A stretch of 64,000 nt of DNA from a bacterium. Its GTDB lineage: Bacteria > Bacteroidota > Bacteroidia > Flavobacteriales > Schleiferiaceae. The notes beneath the pieces are model-generated. The model did not search any database. It saw only the letters and a list, made by a program, of their open reading frames with translations, and was not told the origin of the DNA. Of the stretch, positions 10,370 to 19,037 are shown piece after piece (the stretch's first letter is position 1; each line of letters opens with the position of its first letter). Made by a program: the position numbers and the translations under genes. The DNA is taken from contig WGMI01000015.1 of the NCBI GenBank assembly GCA_016125155.1, positions 1 through 64,000 of the forward strand, given 5' to 3'.

Positions 10370-11523
10370 CGGCTGTGCACTTGGACGGTGTGTTGGAAAC
10401 GGCGGGCCTTGGCCAGTACGGCTTGGAGCGAATCGTCGAGCAGAATGAGGTGCCCCATTTTGCGGAAAGGATGGGTTTGGGTTTTCCCGTACAGCTCGAT
10501 GTAGGCTCCGGCTTCGGCCAACACCGCTTCGACTCCCACGTAGTGCACGGGTCCAGAATGCCCTTCTGCCCCGACCAAGTTCACCATGGCCGCGGCCTTA
10601 TCGACCCGGGTCGAGCCCAGCGGAAGGTTGAGAATGGCGCGCAGATGCATTTCAAACTGGGAGCATTCGGCCGCCTCGTTGAACAAATGTCCGCTGTTGT
10701 GCGGACGCGGGGCCATCTCGTTGATCAAGATGCGGCCATCGCGGGTGGCAAAAAACTCGATGGCGAGCAGGCCGACATGGTTGAGTCCCTCCAGAATCTG
10801 CCTGCTCAATTCGAGCACCTGTTGTTCCAAGGCCGGGTCAGCCCCCGACGGAAGGTGTACGATTTCTACCTGATTGGCTTCGGGGTGAAATTCCATCCCC
10901 ACAACGGGATAGAGCGCGATGTCCCCATCGGCATTTCTCGCCCCCACACAGGCCAATTCGCGTTCGATGGAGACCAGCGATTCCACCAAACACGGAACGT
11001 CCGGAAGTACATTCAGCCCTTCGGGCTGCTGTACAATCGATACTCCGCGGCCATCGTACCCTCCTTTGCGCGACTTCCATACCAAAGGCAATTTGCGTCG
11101 GCCTTGAGCGACATCCTCGCGCAGTGCTTCGATACCGTCATAGAGCACGTATTCCGAAGTGGGCAATTGATTTTGGCTGAAGAACTCCTTTTGAAGTCCT
11201 TTATCCTGAATCAGCCGTACGGTCTCTGGCCGCGGATAAACCTTGACCCCCTGCCGTTCCAAATCCGCCAAGGCTTCGATCGATACTCCCTCTATCTCGA
11301 TGGTCACCGTTGCGCAGCCGGCGCCAAAGGCCCGAACCGCTTCTGCATCGTTCAGATCGCCGACTTCAAACAGACTGGTCCATTTCGAGCACGGGCATTC
11401 GGGATCGGGATCCAGCACTGCAGGGTGCACATCCCAGCGCGCCGCCGCGGCGAGCAACATTTTTCCCAACTGTCCTCCCCCCAATATACCGAGCGTTTCA
11501 CTCGTCCCGAACCGTGACGTCAT
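10366..11523 (-). CDS. purK: 5-(Carboxyamino)imidazole ribonucleotide synthase PurK
   Basis: A 385-residue ATP-grasp enzyme that makes N5-CAIR from AIR, ATP and bicarbonate. The N-terminal nucleotide-fold motif [13 protein letters not shown] is at about residues 11-23. The ATP-grasp core has [12 protein letters not shown] near residue 150 and [12 protein letters not shown] near 185. The metal/catalytic loop is [12 protein letters not shown] near residue 270. The start is ATG 11523 (a TTG two codons upstream is also open). It overlaps purE by 4 nt, and both genes form a two-gene purine unit behind the SprT-like gene. Confidence 0.96.
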   Translation of the reverse strand: MTSRFGTSETLGILGGGQLGKMLLAAAARWDVHPAVLDPDPECPCSKWTSLFEVGDLNDAEAVRAFGAGCATVTIEIEGVSIEALADLERQGVKVYPRPETVRLIQDKGLQKEFFSQNQLPTSEYVLYDGIEALREDVAQGRRKLPLVWKSRKGGYDGRGVSIVQQPEGLNVLPDVPCLVESLVSIERELACVGARNADGDIALYPVVGMEFHPEANQVEIVHLPSGADPALEQQVLELSRQILEGLNHVGLLAIEFFATRDGRILINEMAPRPHNSGHLFNEAAECSQFEMHLRAILNLPLGSTRVDKAAAMVNLVGAEGHSGPVHYVGVEAVLAEAGAYIELYGKTQTHPFRKMGHLILLDDSLQAVLAKARRFQHTVQVHSR

Positions 11524-11573
11524 AAGCAAAAATACGGCGGCCCAAAAATACAGCGGCCCAAAAAGACAGCGGC

Positions 11574-12194
11574 TTAGAGCGCCTTGACCCGAACCAGCGG
11601 ATGGACCAAATAGAGGCGTTGGTTGTCGAGCCGAACACAGGCTATCCTGCTCCGCCTCAAGGCACCTTTGCAGAACTCCATCCCGTTGGACAGCCGAAAG
11701 CGGCTTCCTTCGGGCAATTCACTCAGCAAAGGCCAATCGGTTTGTTGATCTACTGGGTCAAACGCGCGTAGCGCGGCCACCAAAGCGCGGTCTGTCAGCG
11801 AACTGGCGTCCGGGTTGCGCATGTGTAGGCGCAATACGCTCAAAAGGGGCTCTGGATACACCGTTTCGTGGAGCAAGGGCTGCATTATCGTCGAAAACTG
11901 CTGTTTCCATTCGGTTCCATGCGGGGCGACTCGGTTGCCGTGGCTCAGGTGCACGAGCAAATGCGCGTATTCGTGAATCAGGGTAAGCAAGAAGGAATAG
12001 GGATTGAGCGTGGCATTGACCGAAATCCGGTGCCGACCGTCTTTTCCGGGGGGGCGGTAATCGCCCAATCGCGTGTTGCGGTTTTTGGCGAGCGTTAGCC
12101 GGAGCGGGTGGCTATGGAGCAACTGACGCGTATACGGTCGGGCAGCCTCGGGGATTTTCTCCAACCAGGCGTCGGTAGAAGACAAAGCAGCCAT
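11574..12194 (-). CDS. SprT-like domain protein (zinc metallopeptidase fold)
   Basis: A 206-residue protein with a SprT-like core. An R-x-x-R-L-G-D-Y-like strand (NTRLGDYRP) precedes the zinc-binding helix LIHEYAHLLVHLSHG with H-E-x-x-H, and then HGTEWKQQF supplies a third ligand candidate. In eukaryotes the SprT/SPRTN fold removes DNA-protein crosslinks; the bacterial role is not established. The C-terminal 80 residues (LSNGMEFCKGALRRSR) lack the usual four-cysteine zinc ribbon. ATG 12194 is preferred over a longer frame. It lies 50 nt upstream of purK. Confidence 0.78.
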   Translation of the reverse strand: MAALSSTDAWLEKIPEAARPYTRQLLHSHPLRLTLAKNRNTRLGDYRPPGKDGRHRISVNATLNPYSFLLTLIHEYAHLLVHLSHGNRVAPHGTEWKQQFSTIMQPLLHETVYPEPLLSVLRLHMRNPDASSLTDRALVAALRAFDPVDQQTDWPLLSELPEGSRFRLSNGMEFCKGALRRSRIACVRLDNQRLYLVHPLVRVKAL

Positions 12195-12396
12195 ACTCAA
12201 AAGTGAGGGCAATCGCAGGGCTTGGCGCTTCCGCAGGAAAGGGTTAGCAGCCCGAGTGCAACCCAAAGGAATCTGGTGAGCTCCATGGCGGAGCCGCTGG
12301 TTAGGATGCGATTCCGGATTGTTAAAAAGTGTAGTGCATTATTGTCCATGCGGGACGGTTGATTGCGGGGCCAAATTAAAGGTAACTTCGCGCTTC

Positions 12397-13146
12397 ATGC
12401 TGCTCAACACTGTATTCAAAACGACCGGAGCCTATGTCTTGTTAATGCTCCGCGTTTTTCGCAGACCCGAAAAACTCAAGGTCTACACCAAGGCCCTTAT
12501 GAGAGAAATCGATCTGCTGGGCCTCGACTCGGTGGCCATTGTCTCCATCATTTCGATTTTCGTCGGAGCCGTAGTCACCATTCAGACCGCGCTCAACCTC
12601 GAAGACCCCCTGATTCCCGACTACTACATCGCCATCGCCACCCGGGAGTCGATTATTCTCGAGTTTTCGCCCACCATGGTCAGTTTGATCCTGGCGGGCA
12701 AGGTGGGGAGCAATATTGCCTCGACGCTGGGAACGATGCGGGTAAGCGAACAAATCGATGCGCTCGAAGTCATGGGGGTCAATTCGGCCTCTTACCTCAT
12801 TATGCCCAAGATTGTGGCCAGCATGCTGTACAATCCCTTCTTGATTGTCATCAGCATGTTTTTGGGCATTTTAGGCGGGTATATCGCCGGCAATCTCACG
12901 GGCATGGTGGCGCCGGTCGACTATGTTCTCGGAATTCAGTTGGGTTTTAAGAGTTACTATATCGCCTACTCGCTCACCAAGACGGTCGTTTTCGCCTTTC
13001 TCATTACTTCGATTGCTTCTTATGCAGGCTATACGGTTCAAGGCGGGGCGGTAGAAGTGGGCGTGGCGAGTACCAGGGCCGTGGTCAGCGCCAGTGTGGC
13101 CATCATTGTCGCCAACTATTTGCTCACCCAGCTATTGCTCGGTTAA
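12397..13146 (+). CDS. mlaE: MlaE-type ABC transporter permease
   Basis: A 249-residue inner-membrane permease of the MlaE/Ttg2B family. It works with an ATPase and an MCE protein to move phospholipids between the inner and outer membranes and maintain outer-membrane asymmetry. Signature pieces are GAVVTIQTA, FSPTMVSLILAGKVGSNIA, GTMRVSEQIDALEVMGVN and YAGYTVQGGAVEVGVASTRAV near the end. Five or six hydrophobic segments are seen. ATG 12397 gives the family start; a longer frame to 12319 is not similar. mlaF follows 6 nt later. Confidence 0.93.
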   Translation: MLLNTVFKTTGAYVLLMLRVFRRPEKLKVYTKALMREIDLLGLDSVAIVSIISIFVGAVVTIQTALNLEDPLIPDYYIAIATRESIILEFSPTMVSLILAGKVGSNIASTLGTMRVSEQIDALEVMGVNSASYLIMPKIVASMLYNPFLIVISMFLGILGGYIAGNLTGMVAPVDYVLGIQLGFKSYYIAYSLTKTVVFAFLITSIASYAGYTVQGGAVEVGVASTRAVVSASVAIIVANYLLTQLLLG

Positions 13147-13152
13147 GAATCC

Positions 13153-13914
13153 ATGATCGAAGTCCGCGAACTGCGCAAATCGTTTGGGGCCCAGGAGGTA
13201 CTCAAAGGCATATCGGCCAACTTTGAGCCGGGCAAGGCCAACCTGATTATCGGTCAAAGCGGGTCGGGCAAAACGGTTTTTTTGAAAAGTCTCTTGGGTC
13301 TGTATCCCATCGATTCGGGGAGCATTCTCTTCGACGAACGCGACTTGGATGCCCTCGATCGAAAAGAACGGCAAAGCGTTCGTCAGGAAATGGGTATGGT
13401 GTTCCAATACAGCGCTTTGTTCGACTCGCTGACGGTCGAAGAGAACGTCATGTTTCCGCTCAATATGTTTACCGAGCAAACCTTGGGCGAAAAAAAGGAT
13501 CGGGTCGATTTCTGCCTCAAACGGGTCAATCTGGAAGGGGTCAATGCCAAGTTTCCGGCCGAGTTGAGCGGGGGGATGAAGAAGCGGGTGGCCATTGCGC
13601 GGGCCATTGCCTTGAATCCGCGCTATTTGTTCTGCGACGAGCCCAACTCGGGGCTCGATCCGCGGACGGCCGTGGTGATCGACAACCTCATCAAAGAAAT
13701 TGCCGAGGAATTCAACATCACTACGGTCATCAATACCCACGATATGAACTCGGTGATGGAGATCGGGGACCACATTGTCTTGCTCAAAGATGGGCTCAAG
13801 GCCTGGGAAGGCTCGCGCCACGACATTTTCCACACCGAACAACCCGACATTGTGGACTTTGTCTTTACTTCCGAGTTGTTCAAGACCATCCGCAAGGCCA
13901 ACCGAGCGGAGTGA
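13153..13914 (+). CDS. mlaF: MlaF-type ABC transporter ATP-binding protein
   Basis: A 253-residue ABC ATPase partnering the MlaE permease. Walker A is IIGQSGSGKTVFLKS at about residues 33-47, the signature is LSGGMKKRVAIARAI near 140-154, and Walker B is RYLFCDEPNSGLDP near 160. The H-loop is INTHDMNSV near 198. MMKKR in place of QR-type signatures is normal for Mla ATPases. Start ATG 13153 is 6 nt after mlaE. No gene for the MCE-domain protein MlaD follows on either strand, so the third component must be encoded elsewhere. Confidence 0.93.
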   Translation: MIEVRELRKSFGAQEVLKGISANFEPGKANLIIGQSGSGKTVFLKSLLGLYPIDSGSILFDERDLDALDRKERQSVRQEMGMVFQYSALFDSLTVEENVMFPLNMFTEQTLGEKKDRVDFCLKRVNLEGVNAKFPAELSGGMKKRVAIARAIALNPRYLFCDEPNSGLDPRTAVVIDNLIKEIAEEFNITTVINTHDMNSVMEIGDHIVLLKDGLKAWEGSRHDIFHTEQPDIVDFVFTSELFKTIRKANRAE

Positions 13915-14398
13915 GTTCGGGGGGATGGGGATCGTTCAAAGGTCGGTGGAAACGCTGTTGAAAGCACTGATGTTCATCGAGCCGAGGTGTGCGGAACCAC
14001 ATATGTGATGTGAAGGACAGGGTAAGCGGTATTCGGCCCGGGTCGCAAAGGGGTCAGGCGCTTGGAATCGAGGAGCCGTGGAATCCTTGTGGTAGGACCC
14101 GGGGCAATGGTGTGAATCCATCGAAGCGAGGATACAGTTCTTGAACCTCCCTGACTCCAATTCCGCAATCCGAATTTGGGATAATCCTGATGGAGAGGAA
14201 GATGCTTACATTTTAAGGAAATTGTGATCGTCCGGTTTTCCGACTCATTTCCGATCTCCTATTCCCCCCCGGAAAAGACCAGCTTCGCGGCTTGTGGAAT
14301 CTCGGGCGTCACTCGGGAATAGACTTCGTCAACGTCGGATAGATCCACAATGCGGCGATGCTCAAAGAATACGCTGCCCTAATGCTGATCTCAACAAA
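13915..14398. other. 484-bp stretch without a recognisable gene
   Basis: No start-to-stop frame here resembles a known family. On the minus strand a 38-codon stop-to-stop stretch at about 14274-14387 (EHRRIVDLSDVDEVYSRV and following) has protein-like composition but no Met start, so it may be a gene remnant. Another minus frame at 13936-14160 has no recognisable similarity. The region separates mlaF from the terminator of the first sorting-domain gene. Confidence 0.5.
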
Positions 14399-14427
14399 AA
14401 AAGCCGCCCCTTTGGAGGACGGCTTTC
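14399..14427 (-). terminator. Terminator of the 14447-16777 sorting-domain gene
   Basis: On the minus strand the arms AAAGCCG and CGGCTTT with inner CTCC/GGGG pairing form a hairpin. A T run follows (A run at 14395-14400 on the + strand). It starts 20 nt after the stop. Confidence 0.75.
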
Positions 14428-14446
14428 CGCAAGCATTGGGAAACGC

Positions 14447-16777
14447 TTATTGCACGTTCAATCGCCACGCGCGCATGGCTTTTCCGTCGTTGAGTTCCAC
14501 GAGGTAGGTGCCCTGGGCCAACTGACTTACATCCACGCGATGTTTCATGGCCTGACCATTTCCTTCAATGGTTTCTACCCGAACCAAACGGCCGCTCAAA
14601 TCGAGCAGGCTGATCGTTTCAGTTCCTAGGAAGCCGGGCAAGTCGAGGGTCACAAAGTCCTCCGCCGGATTGGGATACAGTTGAACTTGGCTCAACCCGT
14701 TTTCATCCAAGCCCTGAGGCTGGGTGGTAAACGAAATCTCGTTGCCATAGGCCGTATCGGTGGCGTTGATGGCATAGGCCTTGACGTAGTACTGGGTGTT
14801 GGGCGTCAATCCATTGAGATTGCTTGTAAACGCACCCGTGCCACTGCCGTCGGTGGTATACGATCCACTCAGATTGGGGTTGGGCGAAGTGCTGTAGCAA
14901 ACCCCGCGCTGGGTTACCGCACTGCTGCCTTGGGCCGTCACATTGCCCCCAGTCGTTGCCGACACCTGCGTAATGCTCAGGGCTCCGTTGGTGGTCACGG
15001 TGGGTGGAACCGAGACGGGTGTATTGGAGCACATCGAATCCGGGCACACCACAGCCCGAATATGGGGCATATTGAACGTACGCGAATTACTATACCCTGA
15101 AAACCAACGCGATTGAGCCACAATGTACATGAATTTGGCTCCGGCCCGTTGCTCAAAGCTGGCGTCGTTCCGGATTCGGATCAGGTTGTTTCCGGCGTTG
15201 CTGAACAAGGTCGCTACGATATAGTACGCATCAGACGTCAAATTCAGGGGAAGACCCGTGGTTGGACTCGTCATGTCAAATTCGATCCGACCGTTGGCCG
15301 AATCTTGCTGGGTGATGGTCTTGAGGCTGTAGCCGATGTACGAATTGGGGATGAAACCTGTCGTAAAGTCAATCCAGGCAGACGAATCGTAGACCGTTAC
15401 CTCGATTTGTCCACCGGGAACAGTCAGTGCGCTCAAGTCGATTTCGACTCCGTACAGTTGTTCGTCGTCTACCAAATCAATCCGCACCGCCATAGCGCTC
15501 AGGTCGTCTCCGAGCTGGTCGGTACCGATGCTGTTGCTAAAGACATTAAAGTCTTGAGCTATAATAGAGTCGGTGATGAACATGGTGTTGGTATCCGAGA
15601 CCAAGGTCAAGGCCAGGCCTCCGGAAGCCGCCGAGTCCGCCAGAAAGCGATACACAAAGTCGTAGGCGCCGGGTCCGGGAGCGGTCCAGGGGGTGTTGTA
15701 GGTATTCAAGGTATCAAACCGCAAAGTATCGCCCTTGTTACCACCGATATAGCTGTTGTGCGGGGTACTGCTCAATGTGGTCAGCAAACTGCCGTTTTGC
15801 AGAATGTCGACGGCCAGGCGGCCATTGTACAAAGGCAAAATACCCGAGGTCACCACGTTGCAGTCAAATTCGACCGGTCGCCGCTGGGGGTTGGTCAAAT
15901 GGCCCATAATGGCAGAGCCGGAGGCGGGTCCGAACAGAATGTCGAGTGCAGGGGCCCCGCCGGCAGCAGTAAAGTCGGCCCTGAAATTGGGGGTATCGTC
16001 CATGGCGATGTCATCAATCATCCAGTAGTAGTAGTCGCCATCGAAGCGGAACCGAAACTTGACGTTCGCCTGATTGGCCAGCCACTGTCCTACGGGATGT
16101 GCCTGGAGATTGCCATTGGTGGTGGCCTGGTTTACCGGAATATTGGCGTTCAGCGTGAGGGTATAGGGCCAGGTCATACCTCCGTCAATGGAAAAGTCCA
16201 CATAGGTGGCGGGTACGGCTTGACTCGATCCGGGTCCGGCAAAACGGCGGTAGTTCTGAACAAACGAAAAGTCAATGTTCGTTTTCCCCGTGCAGTTAAT
16301 GACCCCCGAGGTCAGGTAGGACGTATGGGGAGAGGCAGCTACCCCACCTCCGAAATTGCCTGCAATGCCCGCATTGTCGAGAAAGTCCGAATCAAAAATG
16401 TAATATCCATCTGATGCTGTTGGGCTTGCAAGAGGAGCAGCCCCTCCATACGCCCCCTGAGAACCTACGGTATTGTTGGGTGTGGTCAATGGACCGCGGT
16501 AGACCCATACCCCATCGGGATCCAGTCCTGAACCTACTGTGATGGTCCAACCCGCAGGAAGACCGGCGCCAAAAGTTTCCGTAAAAAAAGGGGCTTCCGG
16601 TCCCTGATTGCCGGCGGAAAACATCCATGAAGCGGGGGCCACGGTGGTTTCGTCCTGCAGACTTCGGTTTTGAGGACCGGTATAGGCCTGTAGGTCTGTT
16701 CCTTTTTTGTTTTGGGCGCTTCCCAGAATGGGCAGCAAGGACAGGGCCGCAAAGGCCAGAGTAGATTTCATGCTCAT
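14447..16777 (-). CDS. Secreted protein with choice-of-anchor-like N-terminal region, FN3-like domain and type A T9SS sorting tail
   Basis: A 776-residue exported protein. It has a signal peptide (MSMKSTLAFAALSLLPILG, cleaved after SAQ). A region at about 40-260 has FTETFGAGLPAGW, DFLDNAGIAGNFGGG and YYYWMIDDIAMD, like jelly-roll cleaved-adhesin/choice-of-anchor modules. A middle beta-rich part follows. An FN3-like domain is at about 591-690 (TTGGNVTAQG, RGVCYSTS, NTQYYVKAYA). The type IX C-terminal sorting domain is at about 696-776 (LYPNPAEDFV, LSGRLVR, GTYLVELNDG). It is the third of three tandem paralogues and the only one with the FN3-like insert. The function is not known; it is likely cell-surface or secreted. 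Confidence 0.88.
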   Translation of the reverse strand: MSMKSTLAFAALSLLPILGSAQNKKGTDLQAYTGPQNRSLQDETTVAPASWMFSAGNQGPEAPFFTETFGAGLPAGWTITVGSGLDPDGVWVYRGPLTTPNNTVGSQGAYGGAAPLASPTASDGYYIFDSDFLDNAGIAGNFGGGVAASPHTSYLTSGVINCTGKTNIDFSFVQNYRRFAGPGSSQAVPATYVDFSIDGGMTWPYTLTLNANIPVNQATTNGNLQAHPVGQWLANQANVKFRFRFDGDYYYWMIDDIAMDDTPNFRADFTAAGGAPALDILFGPASGSAIMGHLTNPQRRPVEFDCNVVTSGILPLYNGRLAVDILQNGSLLTTLSSTPHNSYIGGNKGDTLRFDTLNTYNTPWTAPGPGAYDFVYRFLADSAASGGLALTLVSDTNTMFITDSIIAQDFNVFSNSIGTDQLGDDLSAMAVRIDLVDDEQLYGVEIDLSALTVPGGQIEVTVYDSSAWIDFTTGFIPNSYIGYSLKTITQQDSANGRIEFDMTSPTTGLPLNLTSDAYYIVATLFSNAGNNLIRIRNDASFEQRAGAKFMYIVAQSRWFSGYSNSRTFNMPHIRAVVCPDSMCSNTPVSVPPTVTTNGALSITQVSATTGGNVTAQGSSAVTQRGVCYSTSPNPNLSGSYTTDGSGTGAFTSNLNGLTPNTQYYVKAYAINATDTAYGNEISFTTQPQGLDENGLSQVQLYPNPAEDFVTLDLPGFLGTETISLLDLSGRLVRVETIEGNGQAMKHRVDVSQLAQGTYLVELNDGKAMRAWRLNVQ

Positions 16778-16804
16778 GCAGTTGAGTTTTGTTTCGAATT
16801 AAGG

Positions 16805-16812
16805 GAAATTTA
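16805..16812 (-). promoter_or_regulatory. Candidate Bacteroidota -7 box of the 14447-16777 gene
   Basis: The minus strand reads TAAATTTC, one mismatch to TAnnTTTG, 28 nt before the ATG. A -33 element was not identified. Confidence 0.35.
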
Positions 16813-16833
16813 ACTAAAAATCGAAGAAAAACC

Positions 16834-16865
16834 AAAAAAAAAACCGCCCCAGATGCGGGGCGGTT
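16834..16865 (-). terminator. Terminator of the 16888-18903 sorting-domain gene
   Basis: On the minus strand perfect 9-bp arms, AACCGCCCC and GGGGCGGTT, form a hairpin followed by eight T. It starts 22 nt after the stop. Confidence 0.85.
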
Positions 16866-16887
16866 GCGGATTGTCTCCGGAAGCGGA

Positions 16888-18903
16888 TTACTCCACGGTC
16901 AGTTTCTGTCGATGGCTTTTTCCGTTATGACTGATTTCCAAAACATAGAGACCTTTGGCGAGCGCAGCGGTAGATAGCCGCTCGGCTTGAGCACCGGCGG
17001 GTTTGTTCCACTCTGCAAAGACCACTTCGCGTCCACCCATATCGAACAGGCGTACATCCCAAATTCCGGCCTCGCCTTCCATTTCAATCACCACATGGTC
17101 GGTCGCGGGATTTGGGTAGATGGAAAGCCCGTTCAACCCCATTTCGGTAGCGCTGAAGGGGAAGCTCTGGCAGGTGGCGTCGGGGCAGGTAATCGCCCGA
17201 ATCATAGGACAGTTGAGCGTGCGGGAGTTCGCATATCCCGTAAACCAACGCGCCTGGTCGACCACGTACATCAAGGTGCCTCCGGGGCGTTGCCCGAAGC
17301 TCTGGTCGTTACCAAGGCGAATCAGACTGGCACCCGCGTTGCTGAACATCGTTGCCACCAAATAGTGGGCCCCGGAATTGAGCGAAAGCGGACGGCCGTT
17401 GGCATCGGTAACGTCGAAGCGAATGCGTCCTGTAGCTACGTCTTGGGCGCTCACGGTTTTGATTTGTGTCGTCAAAGCAGCACCGGGGATAAATCCGGTA
17501 GTGAAATCGATGAAGGCTGCAGAATCGTAGACCGTCAGTTCAATTTGTCCTCCGGGAACCGTCAGGCTGCTCAACACCATTTCGACGGCGAACAAGCGCT
17601 CGGGACCCACCCAGTCCAGTCGGGCGGCAATGGCGCTCAAATCGTCACCGAGTTGGTCGGTGCCCAAACTGTTCCAGAACACCCCAAAATCTTGGGCATT
17701 GATCGAGTCGGTAATGGCCAGTGTGGAGGTGTCCGAAATCAGGGTCAATGCATTCCCCCCTGAAGCCATCGAATCGGCTTCAATTCGAAAGCGGAAATCG
17801 TAATCGCCTATGCCGGAAAGAGTCCAAGGGGTGTTGTAGGTATTGAGGGTGTCAAAGCCGAGCGAATCCCCTTTGCTGCCGCCGATGAACGAATTGTGCG
17901 GAGTGCTCGAAAGGCTGGTCACCAGCGCCCCGTTGTTGTAGATGTCGACAAAGAGCTGGGCGTTGTACAAAGCCGCACTGCCCGTGGATACAATATTGCA
18001 GTCGAATTCGACCGGGCGCTTTTGTTTGTTGGTCTGGGTTCCCATGGTCACCGAACCCTGAGCGGGTCCAAAAATGACATCGCGCTCCGGAGCACCGCGC
18101 CAAGTCGTGAACTCGGCCCGGTATTTCGGGGTGATATCCATGGCGATGTCGTCGATCATCCAGAAATAGTAATCCCCATCGAAGCGGAAGCGAAACTTGA
18201 CATTGCTTTGGTTCCCGACCCATTGACCGACAGGAAACGATTTTTGATCGTTGGCAGGGGTTTCGTTATTAACCGATACGTTCGTGTTGACGCTCAGGGT
18301 ATAGGGCCAAGTTGCCCCTCCGTCGATCGAGAAATCAATGTAGGTGGCTACCACGGCTTGCGATCCACCCGGACCCGCAAAGCGCCGATAGTATTGATGA
18401 AAAATGAAGTCCACCTCGTTTTGTCCCGTGAGGTTCAAAACGTCTGAAACCAAATGGGTGGTGTGGGGCGATGCCGCGATCCCTCCTCCAAAGTTCCCAA
18501 CAATGCCCGCATTGTCGAGAAAGTCCGAGTCCATAATAAAGAACCCGTTCGAGGCGGTCGGGCTCTGAATGGGACCGCGGGTACCGGCATAGGCACCTTG
18601 AGAGCCCGTCGTGACATTGGGCGTCGTGGCGGGACCTCGGTATACCCAGACCCCATCGGGATCCAAACCTGAACCTACCTCAATGACCCAACCCGAAGGC
18701 AGTCCATTCGCAAAATCTTCTGTGTAAAAGGGCGCATCGGGTCCTTGAGAAACGGGGGCCTGTACGACCAACGTCGAGGTCCGCGATTCGACCTCTCCAT
18801 AGGGGGAGGGTTTTTGACCAGACAAAAGGTCGTTGGTGTTTACTTGGGCTTGGGCCGAGCCAAGGCTCAGCACCGCGGCCACGAGGAGTAGGCGTTGCTT
18901 CAT
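16888..18903 (-). CDS. Secreted protein with type A T9SS sorting tail (tandem paralogue 2)
   Basis: A 671-residue exported protein with a signal peptide (MKQRLLLVAAVLSLGSAQA). It has the same N-terminal module as its neighbours (FYTEDFANGLPSGW, DFLDNAGIVGNFGGG, YYFWMIDDIAMD). The conserved middle part has SLGTDQLGDDLSAIA and LTVPGGQIELTVYDSAAF. The C-terminal sorting domain has IYPNPATDHVVIE, LFDMGGREVV and GLYVLEI in the last 80 residues. It lacks the FN3-like insert of the downstream copy. The type IX machinery would export it across the outer membrane. It has its own promoter-like box and terminator. No enzymatic motif is visible. Confidence 0.88.
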   Translation of the reverse strand: MKQRLLLVAAVLSLGSAQAQVNTNDLLSGQKPSPYGEVESRTSTLVVQAPVSQGPDAPFYTEDFANGLPSGWVIEVGSGLDPDGVWVYRGPATTPNVTTGSQGAYAGTRGPIQSPTASNGFFIMDSDFLDNAGIVGNFGGGIAASPHTTHLVSDVLNLTGQNEVDFIFHQYYRRFAGPGGSQAVVATYIDFSIDGGATWPYTLSVNTNVSVNNETPANDQKSFPVGQWVGNQSNVKFRFRFDGDYYFWMIDDIAMDITPKYRAEFTTWRGAPERDVIFGPAQGSVTMGTQTNKQKRPVEFDCNIVSTGSAALYNAQLFVDIYNNGALVTSLSSTPHNSFIGGSKGDSLGFDTLNTYNTPWTLSGIGDYDFRFRIEADSMASGGNALTLISDTSTLAITDSINAQDFGVFWNSLGTDQLGDDLSAIAARLDWVGPERLFAVEMVLSSLTVPGGQIELTVYDSAAFIDFTTGFIPGAALTTQIKTVSAQDVATGRIRFDVTDANGRPLSLNSGAHYLVATMFSNAGASLIRLGNDQSFGQRPGGTLMYVVDQARWFTGYANSRTLNCPMIRAITCPDATCQSFPFSATEMGLNGLSIYPNPATDHVVIEMEGEAGIWDVRLFDMGGREVVFAEWNKPAGAQAERLSTAALAKGLYVLEISHNGKSHRQKLTVE

Positions 18904-18926
18904 GTACCGTCAGTTAAAGTGAGCGT

Positions 18927-18934
18927 TAAAAATA
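18927..18934 (-). promoter_or_regulatory. Candidate -7 box of the 16888-18903 gene
   Basis: The minus strand reads TATTTTTA, close to TAnnTTTG, 24 nt before the ATG. Confidence 0.35.
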
Positions 18935-18992
18935 AGTCAAAACAGGAAAAACGAATTGATAAGGAATGAAGCCGTGAAATTGTTCACAAGGC

Positions 18993-19018
18993 AAAAAAAA
19001 GCGGCCCGAAGGCCGCTT
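18993..19018 (-). terminator. Terminator of the 19038-21044 sorting-domain gene
   Basis: On the minus strand perfect arms AAGCGGCC and GGCCGCTT around a TTCG loop are followed by eight T, starting 20 nt after the stop. Confidence 0.88.
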
Positions 19019-19037
19019 GAACGAAATTCAATTTCGC

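Noticed and set aside
10375-11517. A 380-codon plus-strand frame opposite purK
   Set aside because: purK is intact with ATP-grasp motifs; the antisense frame matches no family.
15113-16414. A 433-codon plus-strand frame opposite the first sorting-domain gene
   Set aside because: The minus strand has a signal peptide, domains and a sorting tail; the plus frame has none and similar shadows lie opposite the other two paralogues.
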